64,000 nt of DNA from Synechococcales cyanobacterium GL140_1_metabinner_5_sub (GTDB taxonomy: Bacteria; Cyanobacteriota; Cyanobacteriia; Cyanobacteriales; Chamaesiphonaceae), in the NCBI GenBank assembly GCA_025359065.1, contig JANYHM010000080.1, positions 20,302 to 84,301 of the forward strand. Reading direction: 5' to 3'. This document shows positions 34,573-44,473 of this stretch, one piece after another (within the stretch, counting starts at the first letter, position 1; each line of letters starts with the position of its first letter). The notes beneath the pieces were generated by a model. The model ran no database searches and was not told where the DNA came from. It was given only the letters and a program-made list of their open reading frames with translations. The translations under genes were made by a program, and so were the position numbers.

Positions 34573-36951
34573 ATGGAACAACCTCTCCAGCTAGATTCCA
34601 AGATTTATCAAACTGATGGCAATGTCGTATTCTTCCCTGTTCGGCACCATAGCCCTGCTGCTGCCCGCATTATCCGGCAACTGATCCAAGAAATCAAACC
34701 AACGGCGATCGCCATCGAAGGCCCCAGCGACTTCAATGCACAGATCTCGGAGCTCTTTTTATCTCATCAACTGCCGATCGCTATCTATAGTTACATTCAA
34801 ACTACCGAAACTCGCCGAGGAGCTTTTTACCCTTTTTGTATTTATTCTCCCGAATGGCAAGCCCTGCAAAGCGCCCATAAATATAATATCCCGGTAGAGT
34901 TTATTGATCTTCCCTGGGCAGATTCTCCCACTAATCGCACAAGCCAAAATTACTACAGCGACGAAAGCTTTAGTCACAGCAGCTATGTAGATACCCTCTG
35001 TCAAAAGCTTGGTCTTCCGGACTTTGATACTCTTTGGGACACCCTCTTTGAAATAGATCCCAACCTATCTATTAACGAATACTTAGAACGCTGCCATCAG
35101 TTTTGCTATCATCTGCGCACCAGTGAGCAGCAATCATCCAGCTCTGACCAACAGCGGGAAGCTTTCATGGCCGAGCAAATTCGATCGCTGATCTCACGAT
35201 ATCCCGGCAAAACATTAGTAGTTACCGGCGGTTTTCATAGTTATCCTTTATATCGATTAGTCGTCCTTCACCAAGACCCTCCAGAAATACCTATAGATCT
35301 CACCCCGATCCCTGTACCAGAGGTGATCGTTCAAGGTATTGCCCTTACCCCCTACTCCTATGATCGGCTAGATAATCTCACCGGCTACAACTCAGGGATG
35401 CCCAACCCCGGTTTTTATCACGCAGTCTGGCATCAAAGATCTCAACAGAACGCATCTAACCAAACAATCCCGGCTTCCTTGATGGGTGAGGGTGAGTCAA
35501 CATCGCACAGCCTAGTCGATCGCCTTCTCTCCAAAATCATCACATTCCTCCGCCAGCGCCAACAAATCGCTAGCACCGCCGATTTCATCGCTGTCAAAAC
35601 CCTTGCTCAAGGACTCGCTGACCTGCGCAGTCACCCCGAAATTTGGCGACAAGACCTAATCGATGGCGTAATTGGTGGACTAGTCAAAGAAGACGCAGGC
35701 AGCGCTCATCCCTTTTTGGCCGCAGTGCAAGCCGTATTTCGAGGAGGCGATCGAGGTCAATTAGCTGTTGGAACCACTTTACCCCCTCTAGTCCAAGATC
35801 TTTATCAACAGCTACATCATCTCGACATTTTTCCTACCGACAAACCCCGAGATATTGACCTAGATCTTACTCCTCATCAAGAATCTGCACGCCCAATATC
35901 CGCATTACTACATTCGATGAAGATTCTAGGAATCGCTGGCTGCAATCGAACCGGTGGCACTAATTTTACAACTCGCCAAGATTTGGTGAAAATCTGGGAA
36001 TGCTGGCAACTACAATGGTCTCCAGAATTTGATGCCAGCTCCATCGAAGCAGCAATTTACGGTACAACAGTAGCCGAAGCCACTGTCGCTAAGTTAAGAG
36101 AACGCGCCGATCAGCTCCAGCGTAACGCCGAAGGCGCAGCTTTACTGTTATTAGATGCCGGTTTAGCGGGAGTACAAGAACTTACTCCCGAGTTTTATCC
36201 ACGTCTAGTAGAGCTGATTCGTCAAGATGGAGATTTTTTGTCGATCGCCCGATCACTCCGGCATTTGCTTTATCTCTATCGCTATGATGAAGTATTAGGC
36301 ACCAGGTCAAAAACAGATTTAGCCACTATTTTAGTAGAAGCCTTTCAGCGAGGACTATGGTTATTAGATAGTCTGGGTACGCCAGGAGCAGATCAAGATT
36401 TATTAAAAGGCTTGGCCGGTTTGTTGGAAGCTTATGAATGTTGTGGTGCTCTGTTGCTCGATCGCAAGCCAGAATTTTTACAGGTGCTAGAGCGGGTAAG
36501 TCAAGATACCTCTCAGACTGCTTCAATGCGGGGCGGATCGATCGGTGTTCTTTGGGTGCTAGGTGCGATGGGAGCTAAAGATATTTTGGCAACTATCAAC
36601 TATTATTGTCAGCCAAATTCTTTAGGCGATTTTCTCACTGGCTTATTTTATTTGGCACGAGAAACTACTCAGCGGGCACCCGGATTGCTGTTAAGCATTG
36701 ATAAATTATTGTTAGCTTACGAAGACAATGAATTTTTGGAAGCCTTGCCCTCTTTGCGTTTAGCCTTTGGTTACTTTACCCCACGGGAGAAGCATTTAAT
36801 GGCCAAAAATTTGCTGCAATCTACTGGCTCTATTGGTGTGGCCACTAATGAACTGTTGTTACCGGTGAGAATTGAAGATGCCATGCAGGCTATCGAGTTG
36901 GAATCTAGACTGTTTGCGTTGGCCGATCAGTATGGTTTTCGGCAATCGTAA
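34573..36951 (+). CDS. DUF5682 family protein
   Basis: From the ATG at 34573 the protein has 792 residues; a GTG directly abutting the lepA stop at 34549 would give 800. The N-terminal domain resembles the ChaN/EreA/TraB-type group: VFFPVRHHSPAAARII, AIAIEGPSDFNAQI and VVTGGFHSYPLYR supply candidate His and Glu metal or catalytic residues. The remainder is helical and mostly uncharacterised. In other bacteria DUF5682 is usually beside a MoxR-type AAA ATPase, a VWA protein and a SWIM protein; none is seen here. Tight spacing suggests cotranscription with lepA. No signal peptide is visible, so it is probably cytosolic. Confidence 0.8.
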   Translation: MEQPLQLDSKIYQTDGNVVFFPVRHHSPAAARIIRQLIQEIKPTAIAIEGPSDFNAQISELFLSHQLPIAIYSYIQTTETRRGAFYPFCIYSPEWQALQSAHKYNIPVEFIDLPWADSPTNRTSQNYYSDESFSHSSYVDTLCQKLGLPDFDTLWDTLFEIDPNLSINEYLERCHQFCYHLRTSEQQSSSSDQQREAFMAEQIRSLISRYPGKTLVVTGGFHSYPLYRLVVLHQDPPEIPIDLTPIPVPEVIVQGIALTPYSYDRLDNLTGYNSGMPNPGFYHAVWHQRSQQNASNQTIPASLMGEGESTSHSLVDRLLSKIITFLRQRQQIASTADFIAVKTLAQGLADLRSHPEIWRQDLIDGVIGGLVKEDAGSAHPFLAAVQAVFRGGDRGQLAVGTTLPPLVQDLYQQLHHLDIFPTDKPRDIDLDLTPHQESARPISALLHSMKILGIAGCNRTGGTNFTTRQDLVKIWECWQLQWSPEFDASSIEAAIYGTTVAEATVAKLRERADQLQRNAEGAALLLLDAGLAGVQELTPEFYPRLVELIRQDGDFLSIARSLRHLLYLYRYDEVLGTRSKTDLATILVEAFQRGLWLLDSLGTPGADQDLLKGLAGLLEAYECCGALLLDRKPEFLQVLERVSQDTSQTASMRGGSIGVLWVLGAMGAKDILATINYYCQPNSLGDFLTGLFYLARETTQRAPGLLLSIDKLLLAYEDNEFLEALPSLRLAFGYFTPREKHLMAKNLLQSTGSIGVATNELLLPVRIEDAMQAIELESRLFALADQYGFRQS

Positions 36952-36984
36952 AAAAAGCTGAAGAAAATCATCTTCAGCTTTTTT
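36951..36984. terminator. Bidirectional terminator between DUF5682 and aquaporin genes
   Basis: A perfect 14-bp stem AAAAAAGCTGAAGA/TCTTCAGCTTTTTT with a six-base loop. Its first A belongs to the stop codon of the DUF5682 gene. Both strands carry a U tract, suiting both convergent genes. Confidence 0.95.
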
Positions 36985-37003
36985 CTGTAAACCTATCTGT
37001 TGA

Positions 37004-37783
37004 CTATTCCGTCACATTGCCCGCCTTTTCTTCAAACACGTTTAGATATAAGTAACCAGCCAACACCGCCCCTAAAATCGGAGCCAACCAAAACAACCAA
37101 ACCTGTGCCAACATTTCTGCCTTACCAAATATCGCCACCACGATCGCGGGGCCAGTAGTCCGAGCCGGATTCACCGAAGTATTAGTCACCGGAATACTCA
37201 CCAAGTGAATCAACATCAGCATCAGACCAATCGGAATCCCTGCAAAACCCTGAGGCGCACGTTTATCAGTAGCTCCCAAAATAGTCATCAAAAAGAAAAA
37301 AGTCATCACCATCTCCACCAAAAAGCAGGCCACCAAACCGTAGTTTTGAGGAGAATGTGCCATAAATCCATTGGTCGCCAAAGGATTAGTACCATTTAAA
37401 GAATAACCATCTTTACCATTAGCGATCAAATAAAGAAACAGCGCCGATGTAAAAGCCCCTGCTACCTGTGAACCAATATAGGGTAACAGCTCCTTAGACG
37501 GAAACCGCTTGCTAGCCCACAGACCAAAAGACACCGCCGGATTGAGATGACAACCCGAAATGTGCCCGATCGCGTAAGCCATGCTCACCACCGTTAGACC
37601 AAAGGCGATCGACACCCCAAAAGTCCCAATACCCAACGCCGAAGCCGCCTTCGCCGCAGCCTCACCAGCCCCCTGAGTCTTTGCCTCAGTATAAGAAGCC
37701 GCCAACACAGCACTGCCACAACCACCCAACACCAACCAAGCTGTGCCTAAAAATTCGGCAATACAGCGCTTCGTCAAATTCAT
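37004..37783 (-). CDS. aqpZ: Aquaporin Z-type water channel
   Basis: The protein has 259 residues with six membrane helices and the two NPA boxes HLNPAVSFG and SVNPARTTG. The length and the ACFLVEM helix fit AqpZ rather than the glycerol facilitator GlpF. It conducts water across the plasma membrane and helps osmotic adjustment. The ATG at 37783 begins [21 protein letters not shown], as usual. A hairpin just upstream probably ends ndhA transcripts, so aqpZ likely has its own promoter. Confidence 0.93.
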   Translation of the reverse strand: MNLTKRCIAEFLGTAWLVLGGCGSAVLAASYTEAKTQGAGEAAAKAASALGIGTFGVSIAFGLTVVSMAYAIGHISGCHLNPAVSFGLWASKRFPSKELLPYIGSQVAGAFTSALFLYLIANGKDGYSLNGTNPLATNGFMAHSPQNYGLVACFLVEMVMTFFFLMTILGATDKRAPQGFAGIPIGLMLMLIHLVSIPVTNTSVNPARTTGPAIVVAIFGKAEMLAQVWLFWLAPILGAVLAGYLYLNVFEEKAGNVTE

Positions 37784-37796
37784 ATTTCAGTTCCTA

Positions 37797-37839
37797 ATAG
37801 AAAATCACTCCAAAAGCCTCACAAAGCTTCTGGAGTGAT
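37797..37839 (-). terminator. Terminator of ndhA
   Basis: ATCACTCCA plus AAGC pair with GCTT and TGGAGTGAT (13 pairs, one mismatch, eight-base loop). Read on the minus strand it is followed by TTTCTATT. It lies about 65 bases after the ndhA stop and before aqpZ. Confidence 0.75.
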
Positions 37840-37904
37840 CTTACCCTAATTTCGTTTTTTGTAAGTGATTCCTAACCAGAACAATAAAAAATCAGCCGAT
37901 TATT

Positions 37905-39023
37905 CTAACCGCCAAAGAAAGCCGGAAAAGAAATCTTTAGCGCCGCAGTTAACAGCAAATTCGCCAAGGCGATCGGCAGCAAGAATTTCCAACCCAAATT
38001 CAATAGCTGGTCAATCCGTACCCGAGGCACAGTCCAACGAGTCAGCACTGCCAAAAACACCAGCATATAAGCTTTCAGCACAGTCATGGTGATGCCTAAC
38101 GAAGCATCCAAAACTTGCAGCCAAGCACTGTTGGGGTCGGCATTAATCAAATTAGCAATCAGCTCGATCGGAATCGGACTCGACCAGCCGCCCAAATACA
38201 AAATCGCCACAAATAGCGCCGACAGCACCAAGTTCACATAAGAAGCAATGTAGAACAAAGCAAACTTCATCCCAGAATACTCCGTCTGATACCCTGCTAC
38301 CAGCTCCTCCTCAGCCTCTGGCAAATCAAACGGCAGTCGTTCGCACTCAGCTAACGCCGCAATCCAAAACACCACAAACCCAAAAGGCTGTCGCCAAATA
38401 TTCCAAGACAGAATACCCATTCCAGCTTGCTGATCCACAATGTCGATCGTACTCAAACTATTCGACATCATCACCACCGCCAATACCGCCAGCGCCAATG
38501 GAATCTCGTAGCTAATCGACTGTGCCGCAGCTCTCAAACCGCCCAACAAAGAATATTTATTATTGGAGGCGTAGCCCGACATGAGCAGACCGATCGGCGC
38601 AATGCTAGACAAAGCAATCCACAAAAACACCCCAGTAGTAATGTTAGTCACCACCAAATTCTGACCAAAGGGCACAATCAGATAAGAAAGAAATACTGGC
38701 AATACTACTAAAATTGGCCCGATCGTAAACAGGTAAGGATCAGAGTTTGCCGGTGAAATATCTTCCTTAAACAGCAACTTCAAACCATCTGCCACCGGCT
38801 GCAACACTCCCAACGGGCCAGCAAACTCTGGACCAATTCGCTGCTGCGCCGCCGCCGACACCTTGCGCTCTAGCCACACGTTCACAAACACCCCAAAAAC
38901 AGCACCAATCAGCATCAGCACCATCGGGAAAGGCATCCACAGCACCTTGGCCAGCTCACTGGTAATCCCAAAGTCAACCAGGGATTCGATAAAAGTTCCT
39001 TGTAAGTCAATACCAGCGTTCAT
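37905..39023 (-). CDS. ndhA: NAD(P)H-quinone oxidoreductase subunit 1 (NdhA)
   Basis: The protein has 372 residues from the ATG at 39023, beginning [19 protein letters not shown] as in other cyanobacteria. It has about eight membrane helices and conserved loops such as [25 protein letters not shown] and [29 protein letters not shown], the quinone-site region. It is a membrane-arm subunit of NDH-1, for respiration and cyclic electron flow in thylakoids. In many cyanobacteria ndhA is followed by ndhI, ndhG and ndhE; here the following gene is aqpZ after a terminator, so ndhA is separate. Tandem repeats lie just upstream of the start. Confidence 0.95.
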   Translation of the reverse strand: MNAGIDLQGTFIESLVDFGITSELAKVLWMPFPMVLMLIGAVFGVFVNVWLERKVSAAAQQRIGPEFAGPLGVLQPVADGLKLLFKEDISPANSDPYLFTIGPILVVLPVFLSYLIVPFGQNLVVTNITTGVFLWIALSSIAPIGLLMSGYASNNKYSLLGGLRAAAQSISYEIPLALAVLAVVMMSNSLSTIDIVDQQAGMGILSWNIWRQPFGFVVFWIAALAECERLPFDLPEAEEELVAGYQTEYSGMKFALFYIASYVNLVLSALFVAILYLGGWSSPIPIELIANLINADPNSAWLQVLDASLGITMTVLKAYMLVFLAVLTRWTVPRVRIDQLLNLGWKFLLPIALANLLLTAALKISFPAFFGG

Positions 39024-39067
39024 CGCCACCTCATAGTCGATCGACAGAATTTTCCAAATATTGGGGA

Positions 39068-39111
39068 CAGTCTATCCCCCTGCTCAGTATATCCCTCCTG
39101 CTCAGTATATC
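39068..39111 (-). repeat. 18-bp tandem repeats upstream of ndhA
   Basis: On the minus strand GATATACTGAGCAGG occurs twice, 18 bases apart, with AGG and GGG as spacers, followed by a partial GATAGACTG. The array ends about 45 bases before the ndhA start codon, in the leader or promoter region. It may be a protein binding array or a slippage product. Confidence 0.8.
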
Positions 39112-39174
39112 GGCGAAAATTAATACATAGAGTTTTGCAGCAGCCTACCAGGATTCGACTCTGCCAGCTCCTAT

Positions 39175-39972
39175 TTAAGCCCAGCCCTTTAAAATGTAAG
39201 TCCACAGTCCCACATACTCTTTCAAAGCCACCGTAAACTTATCCAATTTTTCGGTATTAGGAATAATCCCCAAAATAAATGCTTCCGCAGTACGAAACGG
39301 TTCATCTAACTCATTCTGAGAAATCAAATAGTCACTGGGAGCCGGAATGATATCCATACCCAACTTGCGAAAAATTCGCACTGATCGGGGCATGTGAAAG
39401 GCTGATGTAACCAGCAGCACCTGTTTGATATTGCGCTCTTTCATGATTTTTTGCACATTCACCGCATTCTCATAGGTATTCAAAGAGGTAGGATCTTCAA
39501 TAATTGCTGTCGCCGGAATACCATAATCTTTTTGAAACATCTTCGAGATATCAGAAGATTCTGGATCACCCCCATCCATCCAATCCGCCCGACCACCGCT
39601 AATAATTACCAGCGGAGCCTTACCCTGTTTATAGAGCTGTGCCGTATAAGTCACCCGATCGCCCTGCTCCCGTAAATCTGGGTTCACTCTGGGGTAAGCC
39701 ACCGATCGAGTGGCACCGCCCAATAAGACAATCGCCTCAGCTTTGGGCAACTCACCGGCTGGAATATATCGCCACTCCAAAGATTGCAGCATTCCATTAA
39801 CCACCCACACATTACTCGATAGCCAAATTACCGCCAAAGAAAGGCCGATCGGGATTGCCGACCACTTAGATTTACGCCAGATCATCACCAGCGCCACTAT
39901 TAGTAAAATACTGGCTACGCCTAAAGGATAGATCAACAGCAGGGGAAAAAGTTTAGAAAGAAAAAGTGCCAT
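39175..39972 (-). CDS. YdcF family protein (DUF218)
   Basis: The protein has 265 residues. Two N-terminal hydrophobic helices (about 6-30 and 37-58) are followed by a DUF218 domain: AIVLLGGATRS, TYTAQLYKQGKAPLVIISGGRAD, DPTSLNTYENAVNV and VLLVTSAFHMPRSVRIFRKLG. Members such as SanA and ElyC act in envelope or peptidoglycan-related steps, and some bind nucleotide cofactors. It is likely anchored in the inner membrane. It is in line with ndhA 150 bases downstream, but the repeats and gap suggest a separate promoter for ndhA. Confidence 0.85.
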   Translation of the reverse strand: MALFLSKLFPLLLIYPLGVASILLIVALVMIWRKSKWSAIPIGLSLAVIWLSSNVWVVNGMLQSLEWRYIPAGELPKAEAIVLLGGATRSVAYPRVNPDLREQGDRVTYTAQLYKQGKAPLVIISGGRADWMDGGDPESSDISKMFQKDYGIPATAIIEDPTSLNTYENAVNVQKIMKERNIKQVLLVTSAFHMPRSVRIFRKLGMDIIPAPSDYLISQNELDEPFRTAEAFILGIIPNTEKLDKFTVALKEYVGLWTYILKGWA

Positions 39973-40014
39973 GGGCTTGGTAAATAACCGTTGCCCACAT
40001 TGTAGCCTGCCAAA

Positions 40015-41217
40015 CTACTTGGGTTGCGACGCTATGCTCGATAACTTGGCACGATCCCAACCATTTTTAAAGAGCTTTTTGGAATCATCATTTACTTCCG
40101 CCGCCTTAGCAGCCAGAGCACTAAGCTGATCCACCGGGCGGTCTTGATAGCTGTCACTCATCGTCATGTACTTTTTATACAGTTTTAATCCAGGCAGGTC
40201 TACTGTGAATTCTGTCGGGATACGATAGGTTTTAGCTGGGTATTTTGCTCGAATTGCAGTGATCGATTGGTAATAGCGGTGAAATTCTTTGACTGTAGCT
40301 AACAAATCTTGAAATTTGGCATAAGATGCCTGATAACGCTTCTTGAGTCCAATAAACTGCAAAACTTTCCGGTGAGTATCTGGAGAGTTAGCTTCTTCTT
40401 TTAACTCTAGCACCGCACCGATTTTTTCAAAGGCATTAGATTTTTCTAACACCATCAACATCAAACCATCTAAATCGACTAAATTCGCCCCGTCCAACCG
40501 CTCGATCGACTCACCAATTTTGCCAATGATCGAATAGTCTGACATGTGGCTTTTCTTGAACAGTCGTAGCAGCTCCACCCCAAAGTCATTTTCTGAAACC
40601 TTGACTATTTCTGAAGCATAGGTGGCGATCGCCGATCGTCCTTCTTCAGTTTTTAGCTCACCACAGACGGCCTCAGCCTTACGCAGAACTTTCTTTTTTA
40701 ACTCAGCTCTATCTAGTTCTTCTTTGTTTAAATTATGAGTAACATAATCATAAAAATCTTGCTGAGATTTGCTATGAAATTGAGACTCTATCTGATAAAT
40801 TGCAGCAAAGCTCTTCTGGGCAGATATTGCCACATTTAGCATATCTACTACCGCATTTAAATCGGTATATTCATAGACATTGTGAGCAATATAGCTCTTG
40901 ATTTTAGAGAACATCGAAAATTCATTGTTCTGGAATTTCTCGCTGTCTAAATTTTCGGCCTTTTGCACCAAATACTTTAAATTGGTCAAATCTCGGCGAT
41001 GCTGTCTGATATCGTTTTCCGGTACTTGCTCCTTCAAAAATCTTTGTACCATGTTGTTGGAAGAAGATGCCGAAAATTTCTTAAAATTTTTGACAGCATA
41101 ACCAACGGACAACAAAAACAAGCTACCAGCAACTACCGCTAAAACTGGTGCTGCACCAACCAATGGTGAAGAATCAGGGATATTGGAATTAGAGGGTGTG
41201 GTAGTGGAAGTCGGCAT
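40015..41217 (-). CDS. Unknown single-helix membrane protein, helical cytoplasmic part
   Basis: The protein has 400 residues from the ATG at 41217 (six more from an ATG at 41235). A short Thr/Ser/Pro-rich N-terminus precedes one membrane helix at about 22-42 (PVLAVVAGSLFLLSVGYAV). The rest looks almost entirely alpha-helical and charged, with a Lys/Glu pattern and few prolines. I recognise no domain. Its orientation suggests the bulk lies in the cytoplasm, since the flanking KNFKK is positive. It is a single gene, downstream of ilvD on the same strand with about 115 bases between them. Confidence 0.65.
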   Translation of the reverse strand: MPTSTTTPSNSNIPDSSPLVGAAPVLAVVAGSLFLLSVGYAVKNFKKFSASSSNNMVQRFLKEQVPENDIRQHRRDLTNLKYLVQKAENLDSEKFQNNEFSMFSKIKSYIAHNVYEYTDLNAVVDMLNVAISAQKSFAAIYQIESQFHSKSQQDFYDYVTHNLNKEELDRAELKKKVLRKAEAVCGELKTEEGRSAIATYASEIVKVSENDFGVELLRLFKKSHMSDYSIIGKIGESIERLDGANLVDLDGLMLMVLEKSNAFEKIGAVLELKEEANSPDTHRKVLQFIGLKKRYQASYAKFQDLLATVKEFHRYYQSITAIRAKYPAKTYRIPTEFTVDLPGLKLYKKYMTMSDSYQDRPVDQLSALAAKAAEVNDDSKKLFKNGWDRAKLSSIASQPK

Positions 41218-41333
41218 TGGAATTCCTAAACGCAAAAATAAATTCTGGCGACCGCACCACCAAAAGAATGGGTTACAGAACTATTTTTAGTTTACCCAGT
41301 TTACTGACTGGTCACACACCCCCACATCAAAAA

Positions 41334-43019
41334 TTAAAATAAATCGAGATCGGTCAAGGCACCCAAGCTACTCGAAGAAACTAGCTTGGCATACTTGCCT
41401 AAAACGCCAGTGCTATAGCGGGGAGCCGGAGCTTGCCATTGAGCGCGCCGAGTAGCCAACTCCGCAGCCGATACGCTTAGTTCCAAAGAAAGTTTTTCAG
41501 CATCGATCGAAATAGTATCGCCTTCCTGAACCAAAGCGATCGTGCCACCCACATAGGCTTCGGGTGCCACATGCCCCACCACCATGCCATAGGTGCCACC
41601 CGAAAAACGTCCGTCGGTAATTAGACCAACCGAGTCTCCCAAGCCCGCCCCAATAATCGCTGCTGTGGGAGCCAACATTTCTCGCATTCCCGGGCCACCT
41701 TTAGGGCCTTCGTAACGAATCACAATTACATCACCAGCCTTGATTTTGCCGGCCAAAATGGCATCTAAGCAAGCTTCTTCCGATTCAAACACTCGTGCAG
41801 GGCCAGAGATCTTTGGATTTTTTACTCCACTAATTTTTGCCACTGAGCCTTCGGTAGCCAAGTTGCCTTTGAGTACCGCCAAGTGGCCTTGGGCATACAT
41901 TGGTCGCTCCCAAGGTCTAATCACATCTTGGTCAGCCCGAGGAACTGCTGGAATCTCAGCCAACACTTCCGCCACAGTTTGACCACTGATAGTCAACGCA
42001 TCGCCGTGGAGCAAACCATGCTCTAAGAGCATTTTCATGACTTGAGGAATGCCGCCCGCTCGATGCAAATCAGTAGCCACATATTTTCCGGAAGGCTTCA
42101 GGTCACAGATTACCGGTACTTTTACCCGGATAGCTTCAAAGTCATCGATCGACAACGGCACTCCGATAGTTTTAGCGATCGCCAGCAAGTGCAGCACCGA
42201 GTTAGTGGAACCACCCACCGCCATAATTACAGCGATCGCATTTTCAAAAGCTTTGCGGGTCAGGATGTCGCTGGGCAAAATCTGGTTCCGAATCGCTTCG
42301 ACTAATACATAAGCCGACTTCTCGGCGCTCTCGGCTTTTTCTTCATCTTCCGCCGCCATCGTAGAAGAATGTGGCAAACTCATTCCCATCGCCTCAAAGG
42401 CCGAAGACATCGTATTAGCCGTAAACATCCCCCCACAAGAACCTGCCCCAGGACAAGCTTTTTTCTCTATCGCAGTCAACTCGGCCTCATCAATTTTACC
42501 GGCGCTAAACTGACCCACGGCCTCAAAAGAACTCACCACCGTCAGATCTTTACCATTGTGATGACCGGGCTTAATGGTGCCACCATACACAAAGATTGCC
42601 GGAATATTCATTCGTGCCATGGCCAACATGGCTCCCGGCATATTTTTATCACAGCCCCCGATCGCCAATACCGCATCCATACTCTGACCAGTACAGGCCG
42701 TTTCGATCGAGTCTGCAATCACTTCCCGCGATACCAACGAATATTTCATCCCCTCAGTACCCATCGAGATCCCATCACTGATGGTAATGGTGCCAAACAT
42801 TTGGGGCATGGCCTGGGCTTTCTTTAAAGCGGCTTCTGCCCGCAGCGCCAAAACATTGATTCCCATGTTACAGGGAGTAATCGTGCTGTAACCATTAGCC
42901 AGACCAACGATCGGTTTAGTAAAATCTCCATCTCCAAAACCCACTGCCCGCAACATAGCGCGGTTAGGGGATCTCTGTGTGCCTTGGGTAATGGCCTGAC
43001 TGCGACGATTATCTGCCAT
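41334..43019 (-). CDS. ilvD: Dihydroxy-acid dehydratase IlvD
   Basis: The protein has 561 residues, the usual length. The iron-sulfur cluster cysteines are visible in [10 protein letters not shown] and [16 protein letters not shown], with the N-terminal TPCNMGIN. Conserved [12 protein letters not shown] and [11 protein letters not shown] lie near the end. The enzyme dehydrates 2,3-dihydroxy acids in valine, leucine and isoleucine synthesis and is cytosolic. It is a single gene; the zinc-ribbon-like small gene is 91 bases upstream on the same strand. Confidence 0.96.
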   Translation of the reverse strand: MADNRRSQAITQGTQRSPNRAMLRAVGFGDGDFTKPIVGLANGYSTITPCNMGINVLALRAEAALKKAQAMPQMFGTITISDGISMGTEGMKYSLVSREVIADSIETACTGQSMDAVLAIGGCDKNMPGAMLAMARMNIPAIFVYGGTIKPGHHNGKDLTVVSSFEAVGQFSAGKIDEAELTAIEKKACPGAGSCGGMFTANTMSSAFEAMGMSLPHSSTMAAEDEEKAESAEKSAYVLVEAIRNQILPSDILTRKAFENAIAVIMAVGGSTNSVLHLLAIAKTIGVPLSIDDFEAIRVKVPVICDLKPSGKYVATDLHRAGGIPQVMKMLLEHGLLHGDALTISGQTVAEVLAEIPAVPRADQDVIRPWERPMYAQGHLAVLKGNLATEGSVAKISGVKNPKISGPARVFESEEACLDAILAGKIKAGDVIVIRYEGPKGGPGMREMLAPTAAIIGAGLGDSVGLITDGRFSGGTYGMVVGHVAPEAYVGGTIALVQEGDTISIDAEKLSLELSVSAAELATRRAQWQAPAPRYSTGVLGKYAKLVSSSSLGALTDLDLF

Positions 43020-43110
43020 GCTGAAACTCCGCTGGAAAACCTACAAAATTGCTTAGGCTTTATATCTTAGTGCGATCGTGGGCTTTTGCCACAGGAAAAT
43101 TTCGGCAGCT

Positions 43111-43290
43111 TCATGATTGAGAAGGCACAGACTTGCGATTTCGACGATAAAAGCGATGGCGACAGAGTCGTTCTTCGCAAATAAAAGGATAAAAACCAAA
43201 CAGCGAAATGAAGCGATCAATACTACGTCTTCTGGAACGATAGACATCGGGGCAACGACACTTGGGACATCTATAACTAGTAACGCTCAT
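43111..43290 (-). CDS. 59-residue zinc-ribbon-like protein
   Basis: This reading frame runs from an ATG at 43290 to a TGA and encodes 59 residues. It begins MSVTSYRCPKCRCPDVYRS, continues with a strongly basic stretch, and has FGFYPFICEERLCRHRFYRR. The CPKC pair and two later Cys (38 and 43) can make a zinc-ribbon. The following RSRRR and the aromatic LFGFYPF motif look like small nucleic-acid-binding or DUF-type zinc ribbon proteins found in cyanobacteria. It lies just upstream of ilvD, same strand, 91 bases apart. The competing frame over the same bases lacks any such pattern. Confidence 0.7.
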   Translation of the reverse strand: MSVTSYRCPKCRCPDVYRSRRRSIDRFISLFGFYPFICEERLCRHRFYRRNRKSVPSQS

Positions 43291-43397
43291 TTAACGTATT
43301 CCTGAAAATCTTGCTAAATATCTCAAGCTCAGTCTATCAGAAGAGTATGGTTTGTATTACATATTAAGTAAAAATAATTTAGCAAGATTTACTAATG

Positions 43398-43685
43398 TTA
43401 ATCTTTCATGATTTTCGGCACTTTAAAAAAGCCACCTTCGATCGAGGGCGCGCTGTTATAAAGACCTTCTAAGTTAGGGTAGTCTACATGTTCATCGACC
43501 CGAGTGATATTCTGCACGTCGATCGCCCGCAGAGTAGGCTCCACATTTGTAGTATCCAATTCGCTAAGCTGCTCAAAGTAATCTAAAATACTACTCATTT
43601 GTTGAGCATACTGTTCTTCTTCGGCAGCAGTTAATTCCAATCTGGCCAACAGAGCGACTTTGTGAACTTGGGCGGAGTCGAGCAT
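43398..43685 (-). CDS. gatC: Aspartyl/glutamyl-tRNA amidotransferase subunit C (GatC)
   Basis: The protein has 95 residues from the ATG at 43685, starting MLDSAQVHKVALLARLELT, the usual GatC opening. The end YNSAPSIEGGFFKVPKIM also fits, including the conserved xFxVPKI. It forms the GatCAB complex, converting Glu-tRNA(Gln) to Gln-tRNA(Gln) in the cytosol. The gatA and gatB genes are not here, as is common in cyanobacteria. The frame extends four codons upstream. Confidence 0.93.
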   Translation of the reverse strand: MLDSAQVHKVALLARLELTAAEEEQYAQQMSSILDYFEQLSELDTTNVEPTLRAIDVQNITRVDEHVDYPNLEGLYNSAPSIEGGFFKVPKIMKD

Positions 43686-43764
43686 AAAAATCCCCAAAAA
43701 AATAGGCTAAAAGTAGAGCTAGTGAAAATGCCCACCAGCCCATTATTCTAGCCGAAACTTGGTT

Positions 43765-44286
43765 CTAGAAAAATACTTCAATATTCGATCGGCCAGTGGT
43801 TTTTAGCCAGTTCTGCGCTTCGATGTAATTGTTGGGGGCGATTTTGACCGCCTGCTTCCAGTAAGAAGCCGCTTTATCGAACAGCTCCTCTGCCCCATCC
43901 ATATCATTGTTTTCCTGGGCGCGTTCCCCTTGGAAGTGATAAATTACCGCAATGTTATTCAACGCCTGACAAAGGCGGGCATTGAGTTCGATCGACTGAT
44001 TATACAAATCCAGCGCCTTAGCATGATCACCATTACTCGCGTAGATCAAACCCATGTTGTAAAGGATGTAGCTGCGATCGTAGGGGTTTTCTTCTAACCG
44101 CAGGGCTTCTTCGTAATTATCTAGTGCTTCAGCGTATTCTCCATCGGCTTGCGCCGACATCCCATCTCGATAATAGACAAAAGCTTCTTTGGCCTTTTTG
44201 TTGGTAGGCATCATCTTTAAAATCATGTCGGCCATGACTGTAAAGCTTTTATCGATGAAGTTGTCGTTCTTCTGAGTTCTAGGCAT
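43765..44286 (-). CDS. ycf3: Photosystem I assembly protein Ycf3
   Basis: The protein has 173 residues from the ATG at 44286 ([16 protein letters not shown]), the typical length and start. It carries three TPR units (about residues 35-68, 72-105, 120-153), including [29 protein letters not shown] and [31 protein letters not shown]. It helps assemble photosystem I subunits at the thylakoid membrane. It is divergent from the copper-type ATPase gene by about 187 bases. The longer open frame upstream does not match the family. Confidence 0.96.
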   Translation of the reverse strand: MPRTQKNDNFIDKSFTVMADMILKMMPTNKKAKEAFVYYRDGMSAQADGEYAEALDNYEEALRLEENPYDRSYILYNMGLIYASNGDHAKALDLYNQSIELNARLCQALNNIAVIYHFQGERAQENNDMDGAEELFDKAASYWKQAVKIAPNNYIEAQNWLKTTGRSNIEVFF

Positions 44287-44473
44287 GGGAAAGGAGAGAA
44301 AGGTTTTGCTTCTTCCATAGGATATCGCGAAAACCGTAGATCCGGGGCAGGCTGGACTGTTGCGAATTATGAAGATCCCCACCTACCTACTACCTTCTGC
44401 GGAAAAACTTCTTAAAATCAGAGTTCTAAAGCTCAAAAATCTGGCGCTTGGAATACTAGGATTTTTTAATTAT

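Noticed and set aside
43053..43247. 64-residue frame overlapping the zinc-ribbon-like gene
   Set aside because: It is in another frame of the same strand, has no motif, and the alternative frame has ordered Cys pairs.
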